A stretch of DNA of 64,000 nt from Zingiber officinale. Lineage: Eukaryota > Streptophyta > Magnoliopsida > Zingiberales > Zingiberaceae. The first letter of the stretch is position 1, and every line of letters starts with the position of its first letter. The position numbers and the translations under genes were made by a program. The notes under the pieces were generated by a model. That model was not told the origin of the DNA. It worked only from the letters and a program-made list of their open reading frames with translations, and did no database searches. The stretch is taken from contig NC_055987.1 in the NCBI RefSeq assembly GCF_018446385.1, positions 83,757,418 to 83,821,417 of the forward strand, in the 5' to 3' direction. Positions 1-10,863 of the stretch are shown piece by piece.

Positions 1-3
1 GCA

Positions 4-2785
4 TTGGTTGGCAATTTATATACATTAAATCCAATTTCTCCCATAAAGCAACAAATGAAAATTAATAACACATCTTCTAACTCTAATAAGAGAAAAGAAC
101 CTTCGGAGATGAACCAAACATATCTTTGGCATCTAAGGCTTGGTCATATTAACTTAAGTAGGATTCAAAGGCTTAAAGCCGATGGACTCTTGGGTACATT
201 AGAGTTGGAAAACTTTCCAACCTGTGAATCTTGCTTGGAAGGTAAAATGACCAAGAGACCTTTTAAGGCCAAGGGGTATAGAGCCAAAGATGTGTTAGAA
301 CTGGTTCATTCTGTTTTGTGTTGTCCTATGTCTATCCAGACAAGAGGTGGTTTCGAATACTTTGTCTCTTTTATAGACGATTATTCGAGATACGGATACA
401 TTTACTTGATGCACCGCAAGTCTGAGTGCTTTGATAAGTTCAAAGAATACAAGGCTGATGTGGAGAAACGTCTTGGTAAAATTATCAAAACACTACGGTC
501 TGATCGTGGTGGTGAATACCTCTTAGGAGAGTTTAGGAATTACATATCAGAGGCAGAGATTCAATCCCAGTTGTCCGCACCTGGTACATCCCACCAGAAT
601 GGTGTGGCAGAATGAAGGAATAGGACTCTTATGGAAATGGTTAGATCGATGATGAATTATTCAGAATTACCAAATTCATTTTGGGAATACGCTCTGGAAA
701 CAGCAGCGTACATTCTGAACTTAGTACCTTCTAAATCAGTATCCTCTACTCCCACAGAATTGTGGAATGGACGAAAGCCCAATCTAAGACATATTCAGAT
801 TTGGGGTAGTCCAGCACATGTGCTGAAAGCAGATGCTGATAAATTAGAATCTCGTACAGAAGTTCGCGTGTTTGTCGGTTATCCTAGAGGAACGAAAGGT
901 GGTTTATTTTATAGTCCTAAAGACCTGAAGGTCATTGTTAGCACCAATGCCTAGTTTTTAGAAGAAGACTATATAATGGACCACAAGTCCAAAAGTAAAA
1001 TTGTTCTAGAAGAAATGAGAGAGGACACGTCCACTTCAGTACCAACAGTACAAGATGAAGTACCACAAGAGACTGCAACATGTGTTACACATGATACACA
1101 ACCAAAGACAGTGCCTCATCGTAATGGGAGGGTTGTAAGGCAACCTGAGAGATTCATATTTTTGGGAGAGTCTTCAAACTTGATCCCGGGTAAACATGAA
1201 CCTGATCCCCCGACATATGACGAAACACTCCAAGATATAGATGCAGTATCTTGGCAAAAGGCAATGAATTCTGAAATAGAGTCTATGTATTCTATTAAGG
1301 TCTGGGAGCTTGTAGAACCACCAGATGGTGTAAAAGCCGTTGGATGCAAGTGGATCTACAAAAGGAAAAGAGGGACAGATGGGAAGGTAGAAACCTTCAA
1401 GGCAAGACTTGTTGCGAAAGGGTATACTCAGAAAGAGGGAATCGATTATGAGGAGACTTTTTTGCCGGTAGCTATGCTAAAGTCTATCCGGATACTCTTA
1501 TCCATTGCTGCTCATATGGATTATGAGATTTGGCAAATGGATGTCAAGATAGCTTTCCTTAATGGAAGTCTTGAAGAAAACATCCATATGAAGCAACCAG
1601 AGGGGTTTATTGAAAAGGGCAATGAGTATCTATTGTGCAAGCTGAATCGGTCTATTTATGGACTGAAACAAGCTTCAAGATCTTGGAACATCCGGTTTAA
1701 CGAAGTGATCCAGTCATATGGATTTATTCAGTGTCCAGATGAGTCTTGTGTATACAAGAAGTATAATGGAAACGTGGTGGTATTTCTTGTACTATACGTA
1801 GATGATATTTTGTTAATTGGCAACAATGTCAAAGTGTTATCGGACGTAAGGGTATGGTTATCCAAATAATTTGATATGAAGGACTTAGGAGAATGTGCAC
1901 ACATCCTTGAGATCAAAGTCATAAGGGATCGCAAGAAAAGGATCTTGTGCCTATCTCAAGCTTCATATATAGATACAATCCTTGCTCGTTTTAGCATGCA
2001 AAACTCCAAGAAAGGTTTCTTACCTTTTAGGCATGGAATAACTTTATCTAAAGAGATGTCTCCGAAGATATCAAAGGAGATAGAGGGCATGAAGGTAGTT
2101 CCTTATGCTTCGGTTGTGGGAAGCCTAATGTATGCAATGCTCTGTACGAAACCTGATATCTGTTTTGCCGTGGGCATGGTTAGCAGATATCAGAGTAACC
2201 CTGGATAAGGACATTGGACTGTTATAAAGCATATATTGAAGTACCTGAGAAGGACTAGAGATTATATGCTAGTTTACTAAGCAGACGATTTGCTCCCTGT
2301 GGTTACACGGATTCAGACTTCCAATTAGATAGGGACAACAGTAAGTCTACATCAAGCAATGTGTTTACTTTAGGAGGTGGAGCTATTGCATGGAGGAGTG
2401 TTAAGCAGAAATATGTTTCTGACTCAACCATGGAAGCTGAGTATGTGGCAGCCTCTGAGGCAGCCAAAGAAGCTGTATGGCTCAGGAACCTTCTAATAGA
2501 CTTAGATGTGATTTCTGGTTTGCCCTAAATCATCATAATTTATTGTGATAATAGCGGTGCAGTTGCAAACTTGAAGAAACTACGAGCCCATAAAGTGAGT
2601 AAACATATAGAGCGCTAGTTCCACCTGATACGAGACATCATCAAGCGAGGAGAAGTTGTCGTCGCCAAGATTGCATCAGCAGATAACCTGGCAGATCCTT
2701 TCACTAAGGCCCTTCTGGTCAAAGCTTTTGATCGACATGTGGAGGGGATGAGAATCAGATGTATGGCAGCAGATATGGCAGCTTA
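4..2785 (+). pseudogene. Copia-1 pol remnant (integrase, reverse transcriptase, RNase H)
   Basis: This is the pol polyprotein of a copia retrotransposon, which makes and integrates element cDNA. The pre-integrase zinc region (WHLRLGH, CESC) and integrase blocks DDYSRYG and SDRGGEY lie in 100-615. Reverse transcriptase follows with QMDVKIAFLNG and the catalytic YVDD at 1795-1806. RNase H pieces (STMEAEYVAASEA, CDNSGA) run to about 2785. The frame is the same up to about 2280 but holds stops at 613 (TGA), 952 (TAG), 1867 (TAA) and 2206 (TAA); the RNase H part needs a frameshift. The first stop falls in the conserved ERRNRTL block and fits CGA to TGA. It cannot make a working polyprotein. Confidence 0.92.
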
Positions 2786-2797
2786 GTCTTTTAGTAT

Positions 2798-2808
2798 AAG
2801 TGGGAGAT
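2798..2808 (+). other. Polypurine tract of Copia-1
   Basis: The purine run AAGTGGGAGA lies directly before the 3' LTR, where plus-strand cDNA synthesis is primed in copia elements. The same motif precedes the Copia-2 3' LTR at 22979. Confidence 0.7.
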
Positions 2809-2936
2809 TTTTAGAGTGTATACTAAAATTCTAGCTTTTGTAAACATTTATTTATGAAATAAAAGAATCACATTGGTCAAATGTCTACATTTATTTGTTA
2901 AGTGTAGTTGTTCAATTAATTTATATTGTAGATAAC
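2809..2936 (+). repeat. Copia-1 3' LTR, first part
   Basis: This LTR start follows the polypurine tract; its terminal TG is mutated to TT. It runs 128 bp to ATAAC (2932-2936), the target site used by Gypsy-A. The rest of the LTR is at 11914-14208. Confidence 0.75.
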
Positions 2937-3159
2937 TGATGTGCGTAGATTATATACTCTTTTATGCATGTTTTTACCCACATTTACATACTTTGAGCAT
3001 GCTTGATCTATGCATTCTTATACTTCCAGCTTTCCTTTTAGCATATTTACTCTTTTGGTTCGGAGATCTGCTTTTTGTGCATTTTCTGTACACAGGAGTC
3101 GATTTGGTGAAGAATCTACATCTTTGGGCATGCATTGGAGGAAACGAAGGGAGAAAGCA

Positions 3160-3475
3160 CCGGGTCGTGTACCTCACACGGCCCTGCACTGGTATGGAGC
3201 TCGGGCCGTGTGAAGTTTGGCACCAACAGAGGAGGAAGATGACATGGCCGTGTGAACCTCGCACGGCCGTGTCAAGATTTGAAGCCAACCAGAGCAGAAG
3301 CCTTACAGGCGTGTGGATCTACAGCGTGTGAGACTTCAGAGACCAAGCAGTGTGGTGTGTACCACTGTAGCATTCCAGGGGCGAAGGTTCGGCCGTGTGG
3401 AGTCACACTGCAGTGTGGCAGAGAAGGAGCTGGACATGGCCGTGTGAATCTCACACGCCCGTGTCCGGCCGTGTG
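3160..3475 (+). repeat. CACGGCCGTG palindrome cluster, 5' LTR copy of Gypsy-A (decayed)
   Basis: Scattered CACGGCC / GGCCGTGTG units are spaced roughly 15-45 bp apart. Several are eroded or lost compared with the 3' LTR copy at 10484-10840. They lie upstream of the putative LTR TATA box. Confidence 0.8.
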
Positions 3476-3491
3476 GCGCCCGATTCCTCCT

Positions 3492-3501
3492 CTATTTAAA
3501 C
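3492..3501 (+). promoter_or_regulatory. Putative TATA box of Gypsy-A 5' LTR
   Basis: CTATTTAAAC lies just downstream of the palindrome cluster, with the same placement in the 3' LTR at 10854. This is a plausible U3 core promoter; the start of transcription is inferred, not shown. Confidence 0.5.
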
Positions 3502-4181
3502 CCTTCTTCATGAATTGAAAGGATCTCTCCCTTTGGGAGAAAGCAAGATTTAGTGGTATCCTCCCAATCTTGGGAGGATTTCTGGGATTCAAGGGAGATC
3601 TCGACGATTTCGACTCGGGAGGATTGGATCCGAAGACGAGGCTTCTTCGTAGATAAGTTTTCTCTTTCCCCCTCTTCTTGTTTTCTTGGATTGGGGATTC
3701 AAGGAATGCTTGTAATCTCTATTTCTTCGGGTTTTCTTCCTCGATTCATGGAGTAGATCTTGTATTCTAGGATTAAGGGAGTATTTGTATGATGGATTGA
3801 TGTAATCTCTTATGGATTTACCATTTTCTTGTTTCAATGACATTATCTTGCTTGTATCAATTAGATCTTGAATGATTGATGGTGATTTTTGCTTAATTCT
3901 CATTCTTGATTGATTGTTTGGATTTCTTATGGACTTTGTAAAGATAAACTCTCACTCGATCATCCGAGGGATCCACGTGACAGGTGCAAGCCCATGTAAG
4001 GACGTTTGAGAGATAATCTTGAAGAGGAAATAGGGATATTCAAGAGAGTAGGATGAATTTTATGATTAGCTTCTTGTATCTTGATAGATTAATGAGTCGT
4101 GGGCTTCTACGTTGATATCCGAGGAAGGCATAGTAATAGGTGCACTTCTGTGTAAGGACAACATAGGTTCATGTCTAATTA

Positions 4182-6069
4182 TGTTGGGTTCTTCGAGCCG
4201 CGAAAACCGCTTTTTCGCATCGCGGAAACCCCGAAGGACCCAAAGCCGTAGATCCGTGCAAAGATTCATATAAAAATTCGAAAAACTATTTCTTGTACGA
4301 GTTCAAAAACTGATCTACTACTTAGATCTATGAGGACAAAGTGTTTACCCTTGATGCGATGCCCTTCGCGTTCCCGCTCGTCCAAATGATGCCGGATCTC
4401 AAGACCGTCAAGCGCCGGTCCTCTAGAAGTATCCACACGGACACACTAGATGGAGATGACCAAAAACCAAGGTGTGCTAGCACCTATGTGGTTCGGCCAA
4501 GGGAGGAGAGGGAGAGGGAGAGCTTGAGAGGGAGAAGGAGGAAGATGCACACAAGTGAATGAAAAATGAATTTTTCACCCAAAAACCAAGTGGCCGGCCA
4601 CATTTCAAAATTCACATTAATTGCATTAATTGCAATTAATATGAAACCATAAAATCACATTAATTGCATTAATTGCAATTAATATGAAACCATTAAGAGA
4701 GTGGCTTTGTTACTTCCATGAGGTGGCACCCATGATGATGTGGAACATCATTATTGGTCCACCTAATGCCAACTCACCAATGAGGTGGCAAAAGGTCAAG
4801 TCAAAATTGACCTTTGGTCTTCCTTCTCAAGTCAAGTCAAACTTGACTCAATCTCTACCATGGTGGATCTAATCCAACCATTTGATTCGAGCCAACTTAA
4901 TATAATGAATCTAATTCATTAAATTAAATTGATTCAATGAGTCAAAATCTAAATTAGACTCATTTAACACATGAATCAACTTGAGTCGAACTCAAGTTAG
5001 CCCAATTAGGATTACTCTTAATCTAATTTGATTCATCAAATGAATCTAATCCTCTTGGTTCATCATATGAACCTAATCTCCACCTAATTGTCCTAAGTGT
5101 GTGACCCTATAGGTTCTTGTAACGTTGGCAATGCCCTAAACCCATTTAGGAGCATAAGTAATGAGCGGTATCTAGCAACACATCATTACTACCCAAGTTA
5201 CAAGAATGTCGAGATCCGACATCACCTTGTGACTACCAATTGTGACTACTCACAAAATAATGACAAGTGTCCTTCTATCCTAGACATCTAGATTGATCAA
5301 TATGAGGCATAGACCGTGTCATCCTCTAATCAATCTAAATCTTGAACTCCAAGTTAGACTCACTCGATCAAATAAGCTCAACATCTAATGTTGACTCATT
5401 TGGGCATGGCCATGCGCTTAGTGGTCTCACTCTATCAAGAATAGCGATGTCGCTCCCGTCATATGGGAGGGATAGATCCCATCTACATCACTCACATCCC
5501 TCTGCATAATTCGTTACATACCCAGTAATCGCCTTTATAGTCCACCCAGTTACGGGTGACGTTTGACAAAACTAAAGTACATAACTCCTTATGTAGGGAT
5601 CCATGGTGACTTCAGGTCTAAGGACTAATAGTCATACTAATAGCCACATGAGAAAGTATATGACACTCATATAACGATCCATGATACTTTCTCATGGCGG
5701 GTCATTCAGTATACATTCTCTAATGCATACCCATGTGTCAGCTTGATATCTCTATATCCATGACTTGTGAGATCAAGTCATCGAGCTGACCTACATGCTA
5801 GTCTTATTGTATTAACATTGTCCCTGAATGTTAATACTCGACTAGGAATGATTTAGAGTAGTGTTCCCTATATCATCTCACTATCGATTTAACTAATCGA
5901 TTGATATAGGTATGAACCTTCTACTCAAGGACGCTATTATACTTAGTCTATTTGGCACTAATATAAATAAGTATAATAACCAAACAAATGCCTTTATTAA
6001 TATATAAGAATATGATATACATGAGTCCGTACAATCATCAAATGATTGGCTCTAGGGCTCTAACTAACA
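4182..6069 (-). mobile_element. Solo LTR of the Copia-2 family, reverse orientation, inside Gypsy-A 5' LTR
   Basis: An 1888-bp TG...CA unit starts TGTTGGGTTCTTCGAGC and ends CTCTAACTAACA, flanked by AATTA at 4177-4181 and 6070-6074. Read in reverse it matches the Copia-2 LTRs (16057-18025, 22989-24951) over its length. The uninterrupted site is visible in the other Gypsy-A LTR at about 11545. No internal coding remains, so it is the product of LTR-LTR recombination. It contains a 41-bp direct duplication at about 4613-4692. Confidence 0.93.
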
Positions 6070-6436
6070 AATTAATCCTATTTAGATACATTTCTCAGTC
6101 CTTAGCCGGTTGTCTATTGCAAGAGGGAACCGACAACTTTCTACATGTTTGGCAATTGAGGGATAAGAATTGGTGAACCATTTACATTCAAGAAATCTTA
6201 CAAAGAAACCGAAACTCCTAGAATCTTCCTTTATCATAACCCAAAACTCTAAACTCTTGTTTGTTGATCTTTAATATTAGATTTGTTTACCTTTACTTTG
6301 CTTTTGAAACGATTGGATAGTTGTTTAGCTAATTCGCATTGAGACATTTCTAGTGCTTATTCCAGTCCCTGTGGATACGATAATCTTTTATATTACTTGC
6401 GACATTTCCGTACACTTGCGGAGAGTAACAAGTTTT

Positions 6437-6454
6437 TGGCGCCGTTGCCGGGGA
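6437..6454 (+). other. Primer-binding site of Gypsy-A (tRNA-Asp type)
   Basis: TGGCGCCGTTGCCGGGGA starts six bases after the 5' LTR. It matches the complement of the plant tRNA-Asp 3' end, as used by Athila-like elements (from memory). Confidence 0.85.
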
Positions 6455-6901
6455 CTGCGCTATAACATTAGGAATTATCAATTGAGTTAGACTAAACATA
6501 ACTTTTCTTTCTTTCTTTACATTTTCATAGTTGTAACTTTAGAATCCTGTTTCTATAAGCTTTTCTTTTCTTGAATAACATTCTTGACAATTCTTTTTGT
6601 TGCAATTCTAATTCTAATTCTAACTTTGCATTCTTGATTTCTAGCACTCTAATCTAACTTTTCTCTGTTTTCTCTTTTGATCTAGTTTCTTTCTTATTTT
6701 CTTTTGTAAACATATCTTGCAATTTTTAGCATATGAATTATTCTAGATATTTTTCTTTTTCCTTTTATCTTTTCTTTCTTGTTTTCATTATGCACTTTCT
6801 TTCTTGCAATTTAAATTCTGCATTTGCTTTCTTGCTTTTCATATTGCATTTTATTTCTTGTTTTTGATTCTTGATAATTTTCTTTTTCTTCTTGAATATC
6901 C
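6455..6901 (+). other. Gypsy-A leader, T-rich, non-coding
   Basis: This stretch of about 450 bases lies between the primer-binding site and the gag ATG. It is very pyrimidine-rich (many TTTCTTT and TTCTTG runs) and has no ORF. It probably serves as the 5' untranslated and packaging region. Confidence 0.6.
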
Positions 6902-8980
6902 ATGAGCACTAACATGTCAAGCAGGCCCATGAGAAATTTTTCTACACCCATTTCTGCAAGATTTTTATCTCCCATTGTGCAACCTCAAATTGAAGCAGAA
7001 AGTTTCCAACTAGACCCAGAGATAATTTTCATGATACAAGGTCACAAATTTGGAGGAGAAGTATCAGAAAGTCCTTATCTGCATCTTGAAACATTTTTAG
7101 AGATTTGTGATTTGGTGAAATGCGAAGGAGTATCAGCAAATGCAGTTCGATTGATGACATTTCCTTTCAGTATCAAGGATAAAGCAAGGACTTGGCTATA
7201 TTCTCTCTGTCCTCAAAGCATCACAAGTTGGGAACAATTGGAGAAGCAATTTCTGAATCATTTTTTCCCTCCAAGTAGAACGGTGTATATGAGGAATTGC
7301 ATAACAAATTTTGCTCAGGCATATGGAGAATCATTATTTGAAGCATGGGATAGATTCAAGAGTCTTCAAAGACAGTGCCCTCATCATGGTTTTGAAAAAT
7401 GGTTGAATTTGCACATATTCTATGGGGGAATTTCTTTCTCAGACAAGACTTTATTGGATTCATCAGATGGAGGTTCTTTTATGGACAAAAGTGTAGATGA
7501 AGCTTATTCGTTAATTGATCAAGTGACATTGAACCTCCGTGAATGGTCGAACAAAAGTTGGATGGAATTTCCCTCAGATATTCAAGAAGTGAAAGCCATA
7601 AATGTAAGAGAGCCTGTCAAACAAAATGAAATTCAACCACCTAAAAATGTTGAAATTCACAAGTCACATAGTGAGGAGTTCAAACATTTGGGGGCAAAGC
7701 TTGATATAATTGTTTCAAAATGGTTTAAAGAAGATCCCCCTCCTACACAGTCAAGATCCAATAAAAAGTGTGATGATGTGGGGTTGAGAAGTGGCAAAAA
7801 TCATGAAGAACTTCTGAAGAATGACATGTTTATAATTGAGGAGAAGAATAATAGAAGATCACAAGAACTCAATTCTATTTATCTAGGAAATTCCCAAAGG
7901 CCAGAAGTACCTTTCCCTCAACGATTAATCACACCAACATTAGATAAGCAAGTTGGACCTCCTCCAAAAGCCCAAAGGGAATTTGGGAAAAAGGGAGTTC
8001 AGTCTTTCCTAGGACCTTCACTAAGGGTTCCTTTTCCACAAAGGTTAGTGGGGGTCAATGAAAATAAAGACTTCGGCAAATCCTGTGACACTAATATGGT
8101 TGAGTGTAGATTTTTGAATATATATGAAGATGAAGATTTTTCAGATGAGGATTTTATTGATAATGTAGTGGTAAATAAGTTTTCAGATCTATCTCAAAAT
8201 TTTATAAGGTGTTATAGTGACATCGAATTTTCAGATGATGAATGTGATGTGGTAGATCAACTTAAAACTGCAAGTGAAGTTATTGATCCTCTTGTTATTG
8301 ATTCTCCTATTGAGGACATAGATGTTGGTTTATTTTTTGATGTATGTGTTGATGATGATGATATGGAAGAATGTGTAGGGAGCTGTGTTGTGGAAGCAGC
8401 ATCTCAAGGATCACCACCTTTGTCAAGACAACCCTTAGAGGTTTTAAGAATTGATCATGTTGTGGAACAATGTGTAGGGACTTATACAGAGCTAGTAGAG
8501 TCTCGAGAATCACCATCATTGATATCATCAACACCTAAGCTAGAGCCAGAACCATCATTTGATTCAGAGGAAGTCACATCTACATGTTTAGACATTTCAG
8601 GTATTTCTCAACAAAGCAAGGTTAGTATTTCTTGTGATCTTTTGGAAAACTTTATGGAGGTACCTATAATTGACTTTGTTGGATGTGATTCAGTTTTTAT
8701 TACTTATTCATCTTATCTTGATATGGTTCTAGATCTATACTATATAACATGCTTGTGGGAGATTTGTTTTTCTTTTGGATGTGCAGATTTCACATGGGCC
8801 AATAATTGGAAGCTCAATCTGAACCGTCTTCGACCACCTGAAAAAATTTCCAAGAAGACGAAGATGGAGAGAGTTATACTTTACTTTGTAGCTCCTTTGA
8901 TGAAAGCTCCCTCCATAATAAGAGCCCTTGGTAGGAGGGTTCTAAAATATCTTACCCCTCCAAGAGCAAGATTTAGATGA
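6902..8980 (+). CDS. Gypsy-A Gag, intact 692 aa, with unusual acidic C-terminal half
   Basis: This is a structural capsid protein of an LTR retrotransposon. Residues about 40-215 fit the plant Retrotrans_gag fold: KDKARTWLYSL, SITSWEQLEKQFLNHFFPP, ESLFEAWDRFKSL and CPHHG are recognisable. No zinc knuckle and no protease DTG are visible. Residues about 240-370 are hydrophilic with a repeated VPFPQRL motif. Residues about 400-560 are acidic, rich in D/E and V, with a repeat of the form ECVGSCVVEA / QCVGTYTELVE. The last 70 residues are basic and end RVLKYLTPPRARFR. I do not recognise the C-terminal half. The ORF is uninterrupted while all neighbouring retroelement ORFs are broken, suggesting recent activity. 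The start is the first ATG after the leader. Confidence 0.85.
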   Translation: MSTNMSSRPMRNFSTPISARFLSPIVQPQIEAESFQLDPEIIFMIQGHKFGGEVSESPYLHLETFLEICDLVKCEGVSANAVRLMTFPFSIKDKARTWLYSLCPQSITSWEQLEKQFLNHFFPPSRTVYMRNCITNFAQAYGESLFEAWDRFKSLQRQCPHHGFEKWLNLHIFYGGISFSDKTLLDSSDGGSFMDKSVDEAYSLIDQVTLNLREWSNKSWMEFPSDIQEVKAINVREPVKQNEIQPPKNVEIHKSHSEEFKHLGAKLDIIVSKWFKEDPPPTQSRSNKKCDDVGLRSGKNHEELLKNDMFIIEEKNNRRSQELNSIYLGNSQRPEVPFPQRLITPTLDKQVGPPPKAQREFGKKGVQSFLGPSLRVPFPQRLVGVNENKDFGKSCDTNMVECRFLNIYEDEDFSDEDFIDNVVVNKFSDLSQNFIRCYSDIEFSDDECDVVDQLKTASEVIDPLVIDSPIEDIDVGLFFDVCVDDDDMEECVGSCVVEAASQGSPPLSRQPLEVLRIDHVVEQCVGTYTELVESRESPSLISSTPKLEPEPSFDSEEVTSTCLDISGISQQSKVSISCDLLENFMEVPIIDFVGCDSVFITYSSYLDMVLDLYYITCLWEICFSFGCADFTWANNWKLNLNRLRPPEKISKKTKMERVILYFVAPLMKAPSIIRALGRRVLKYLTPPRARFR

Positions 8981-10252
8981 ATCTAATGAGGTGGTCGAGT
9001 TAATGACCTTAAACAAGTGCTTCTTGGGAGGCAACCCAAGTTCATTTTCCTTATTTTCTTTTATGTCTTTAGTTCTCTCTTTATAATAAACATGTATCCT
9101 CTACTTAATTTTTCTTGTCTATCTTATTGTTGTAGAATTCAAAGTTGTGGAGGAATGTGAGTATTGGATGGAGGAGTATCTTTAAAAACATGAACGTCAA
9201 CCATTTGGAGCTCATCACTTGGTAACTTCTTTTAAAATCTCCTCCACATTGTTTTTAGTTTTCATTGGGACAATGAAAAATTTAAGTCTGGGGGGATGCA
9301 TTTGATTTGCTTTGTTTGTTTTTGTTTTTGCTTATGTCTTGCATTGTGTTTTGATTTTTTGTGGCATACATCTTGAGAACATCAAAACTTCACTTATATA
9401 CTTTCTTGGATTCAAGTGAAATGTTAGCACGATTATTGTCTCGATTCATGATGTTCGCATGATGCTACTAGTAAACTTTGTGTAGTTCTTTTTTTATCTT
9501 GGGAAGCATTAATAAGCTAAGAATCTTATGGTGATGAGTTTTAGTTTTGGTTCAACCTTAAGGATTTTATCTTCACTACACTTGTGCTTGATGCTTGAAT
9601 AGTTGATGTCATTGAAATAGTCATGATTCATCTTGTTTGCTTAGTACTTGGTTTCCATGGTGATCTCTCAACTTTTATTTTGGTTACTGGATGAGGCTCA
9701 AATCATTAAAGCTCATTTGGAAAAATCAAAAAATCCCAACATGTGTGCTAAAAGTACATTTGTGAATAAGTTTTGCACAATGCAAACACTTATAAAAAAA
9801 AAATGAACAATAAGGGATATAAAAAACAGTTGTCATGAGTGGAATCTAGCAAGTCACCCCTTTGAGACCGAGTTAGGTTACTGGGGAAATGACTGTTTAG
9901 TTTCTCTTGAGATTGAGCACACCATTGAGACCTTGGGTTAGTTGAGAAATATGAACCAAGTGAACGGTAAGTAAGTGCCTATCACTGGTTACTTGTCTTT
10001 CACTGGAAACATTAGGAATTCAAATTTGATGACGACTTGACTAGGACATGGATTGAAACTTGAAGGGTGTTGAGTTACTTTTACACTGCGCACAAGATTC
10101 TTATGCTTGAACCATACTTTACTTGTTTCCATGATCAAGCTTGTTAATGAAACTTTTTGATAGAGTTAGGAAAGTGCACTGGGTTTTATGAATGTGTTGT
10201 AGAACATATGAATTTAGACTGCAGCATTTTGCTTGAGGACAAGCAAAGGTTT
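8981..10252 (+). other. Gypsy-A 3' non-coding interior with a second polypurine-like tract
   Basis: No coding is seen. The phrase CTTCTTGGGAGGCAACCCAAG at 9020-9040, common after the last ORF of Athila/Tat elements, remains although pol is absent. An internal tract AAGTCTGGGGGGAT at 9284-9296 resembles the true polypurine tract and could be a second plus-strand priming site. The rest is AT-rich. Confidence 0.6.
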
Positions 10253-10265
10253 AAGTCTGGGGGTG
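10253..10265 (+). other. Polypurine tract of Gypsy-A
   Basis: AAGTCTGGGGGTG lies directly before the TG of the 3' LTR at 10266. Confidence 0.8.
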
Positions 10266-10483
10266 TGATGTGCGTAGATTATATACTCTTTTATGCATGT
10301 TTTTACGCACATTTACATACTTTGAGCATGCTTGATCTATGCATTTTTATACTTCCAGCTTTCCTTTTAGCATATTTACTCTTTTGGTTCGGAGATCTGC
10401 TTTTTGTGCATTTTCTGTACACAGGAGTCGATTTGGTGAAGAATCTACATCTTTGGGCATGCATTGGAGGAAGCAAAGGGAGA

Positions 10484-10840
10484 AAGCACCGGGCCGTGTA
10501 CCTCACACGGCCCTGCACTGGTATGGAGCTCGGGCCGTGTGGAGTTTGGCACCAACAGAGGAGGAAGATGACATGGCCGTGTGAACCTCGCACGGCCGTG
10601 TCAAGATTTGAAGCCAACCAGAGCAGAAGCCTTACAGGGCCGTGTGGATCTACACGGCCGTGTGAGACTTCCAGAGACCAAGCAGGCTGTGGCCGTGTGC
10701 ACCACACGGCCGTGTAGCATTTCCAGAGAGCAGAAGGGTTCTGGCCGTGTGGAGTCACACGGCCGTGCAGCTTTGGCAGAGAGGGAACTGGACATGGCCG
10801 TGTGAATCTCACACGGCCGTGTCACGGGGCCGTGTGGCGC
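10484..10840 (+). repeat. CACGGCCGTG palindrome cluster, 3' LTR copy of Gypsy-A
   Basis: About a dozen copies of CACGGCC or GGCCGTGTG, often forming the perfect palindrome ACACGGCCGTGT, lie in 350 bp of U3 just upstream of a TATA-like box. The spacer sequences differ. Clustered short palindromes in this position suggest protein-binding sites or foldback structure. Confidence 0.85.
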
Positions 10841-10853
10841 CCAATTCCCTCCT

Positions 10854-10863
10854 CTATTTAAAC
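10854..10863 (+). promoter_or_regulatory. Putative TATA box of Gypsy-A 3' LTR
   Basis: CTATTTAAAC lies downstream of the palindrome cluster, as in the 5' LTR. Confidence 0.5.

Larger units (their letters stand above)
2937..6430 (+). repeat. Gypsy-A 5' LTR, interrupted by solo LTR at 4182-6069
   Basis: It aligns with 10266-11908 along its whole length once the inserted solo LTR and one copy of its TSD are removed, leaving about 1.6 kb. It has lost several of the CACGGCCGTG units present in the 3' copy and shows C-to-T differences such as GGTCGTG for GGCCGTG. Confidence 0.9.

Noticed and set aside
10157..10812. ORFs of 186 codons (+) and 169 codons (-)
   Set aside because: They cross the purine tract and LTR start and read through the GGCCGTGTG repeat cluster; they are repeat-derived.
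10484..10840. CRISPR-like array
   Set aside because: The unit is a short palindrome with irregular spacing in a plant LTR present in two copies; there are no cas genes and the spacing is not regular.
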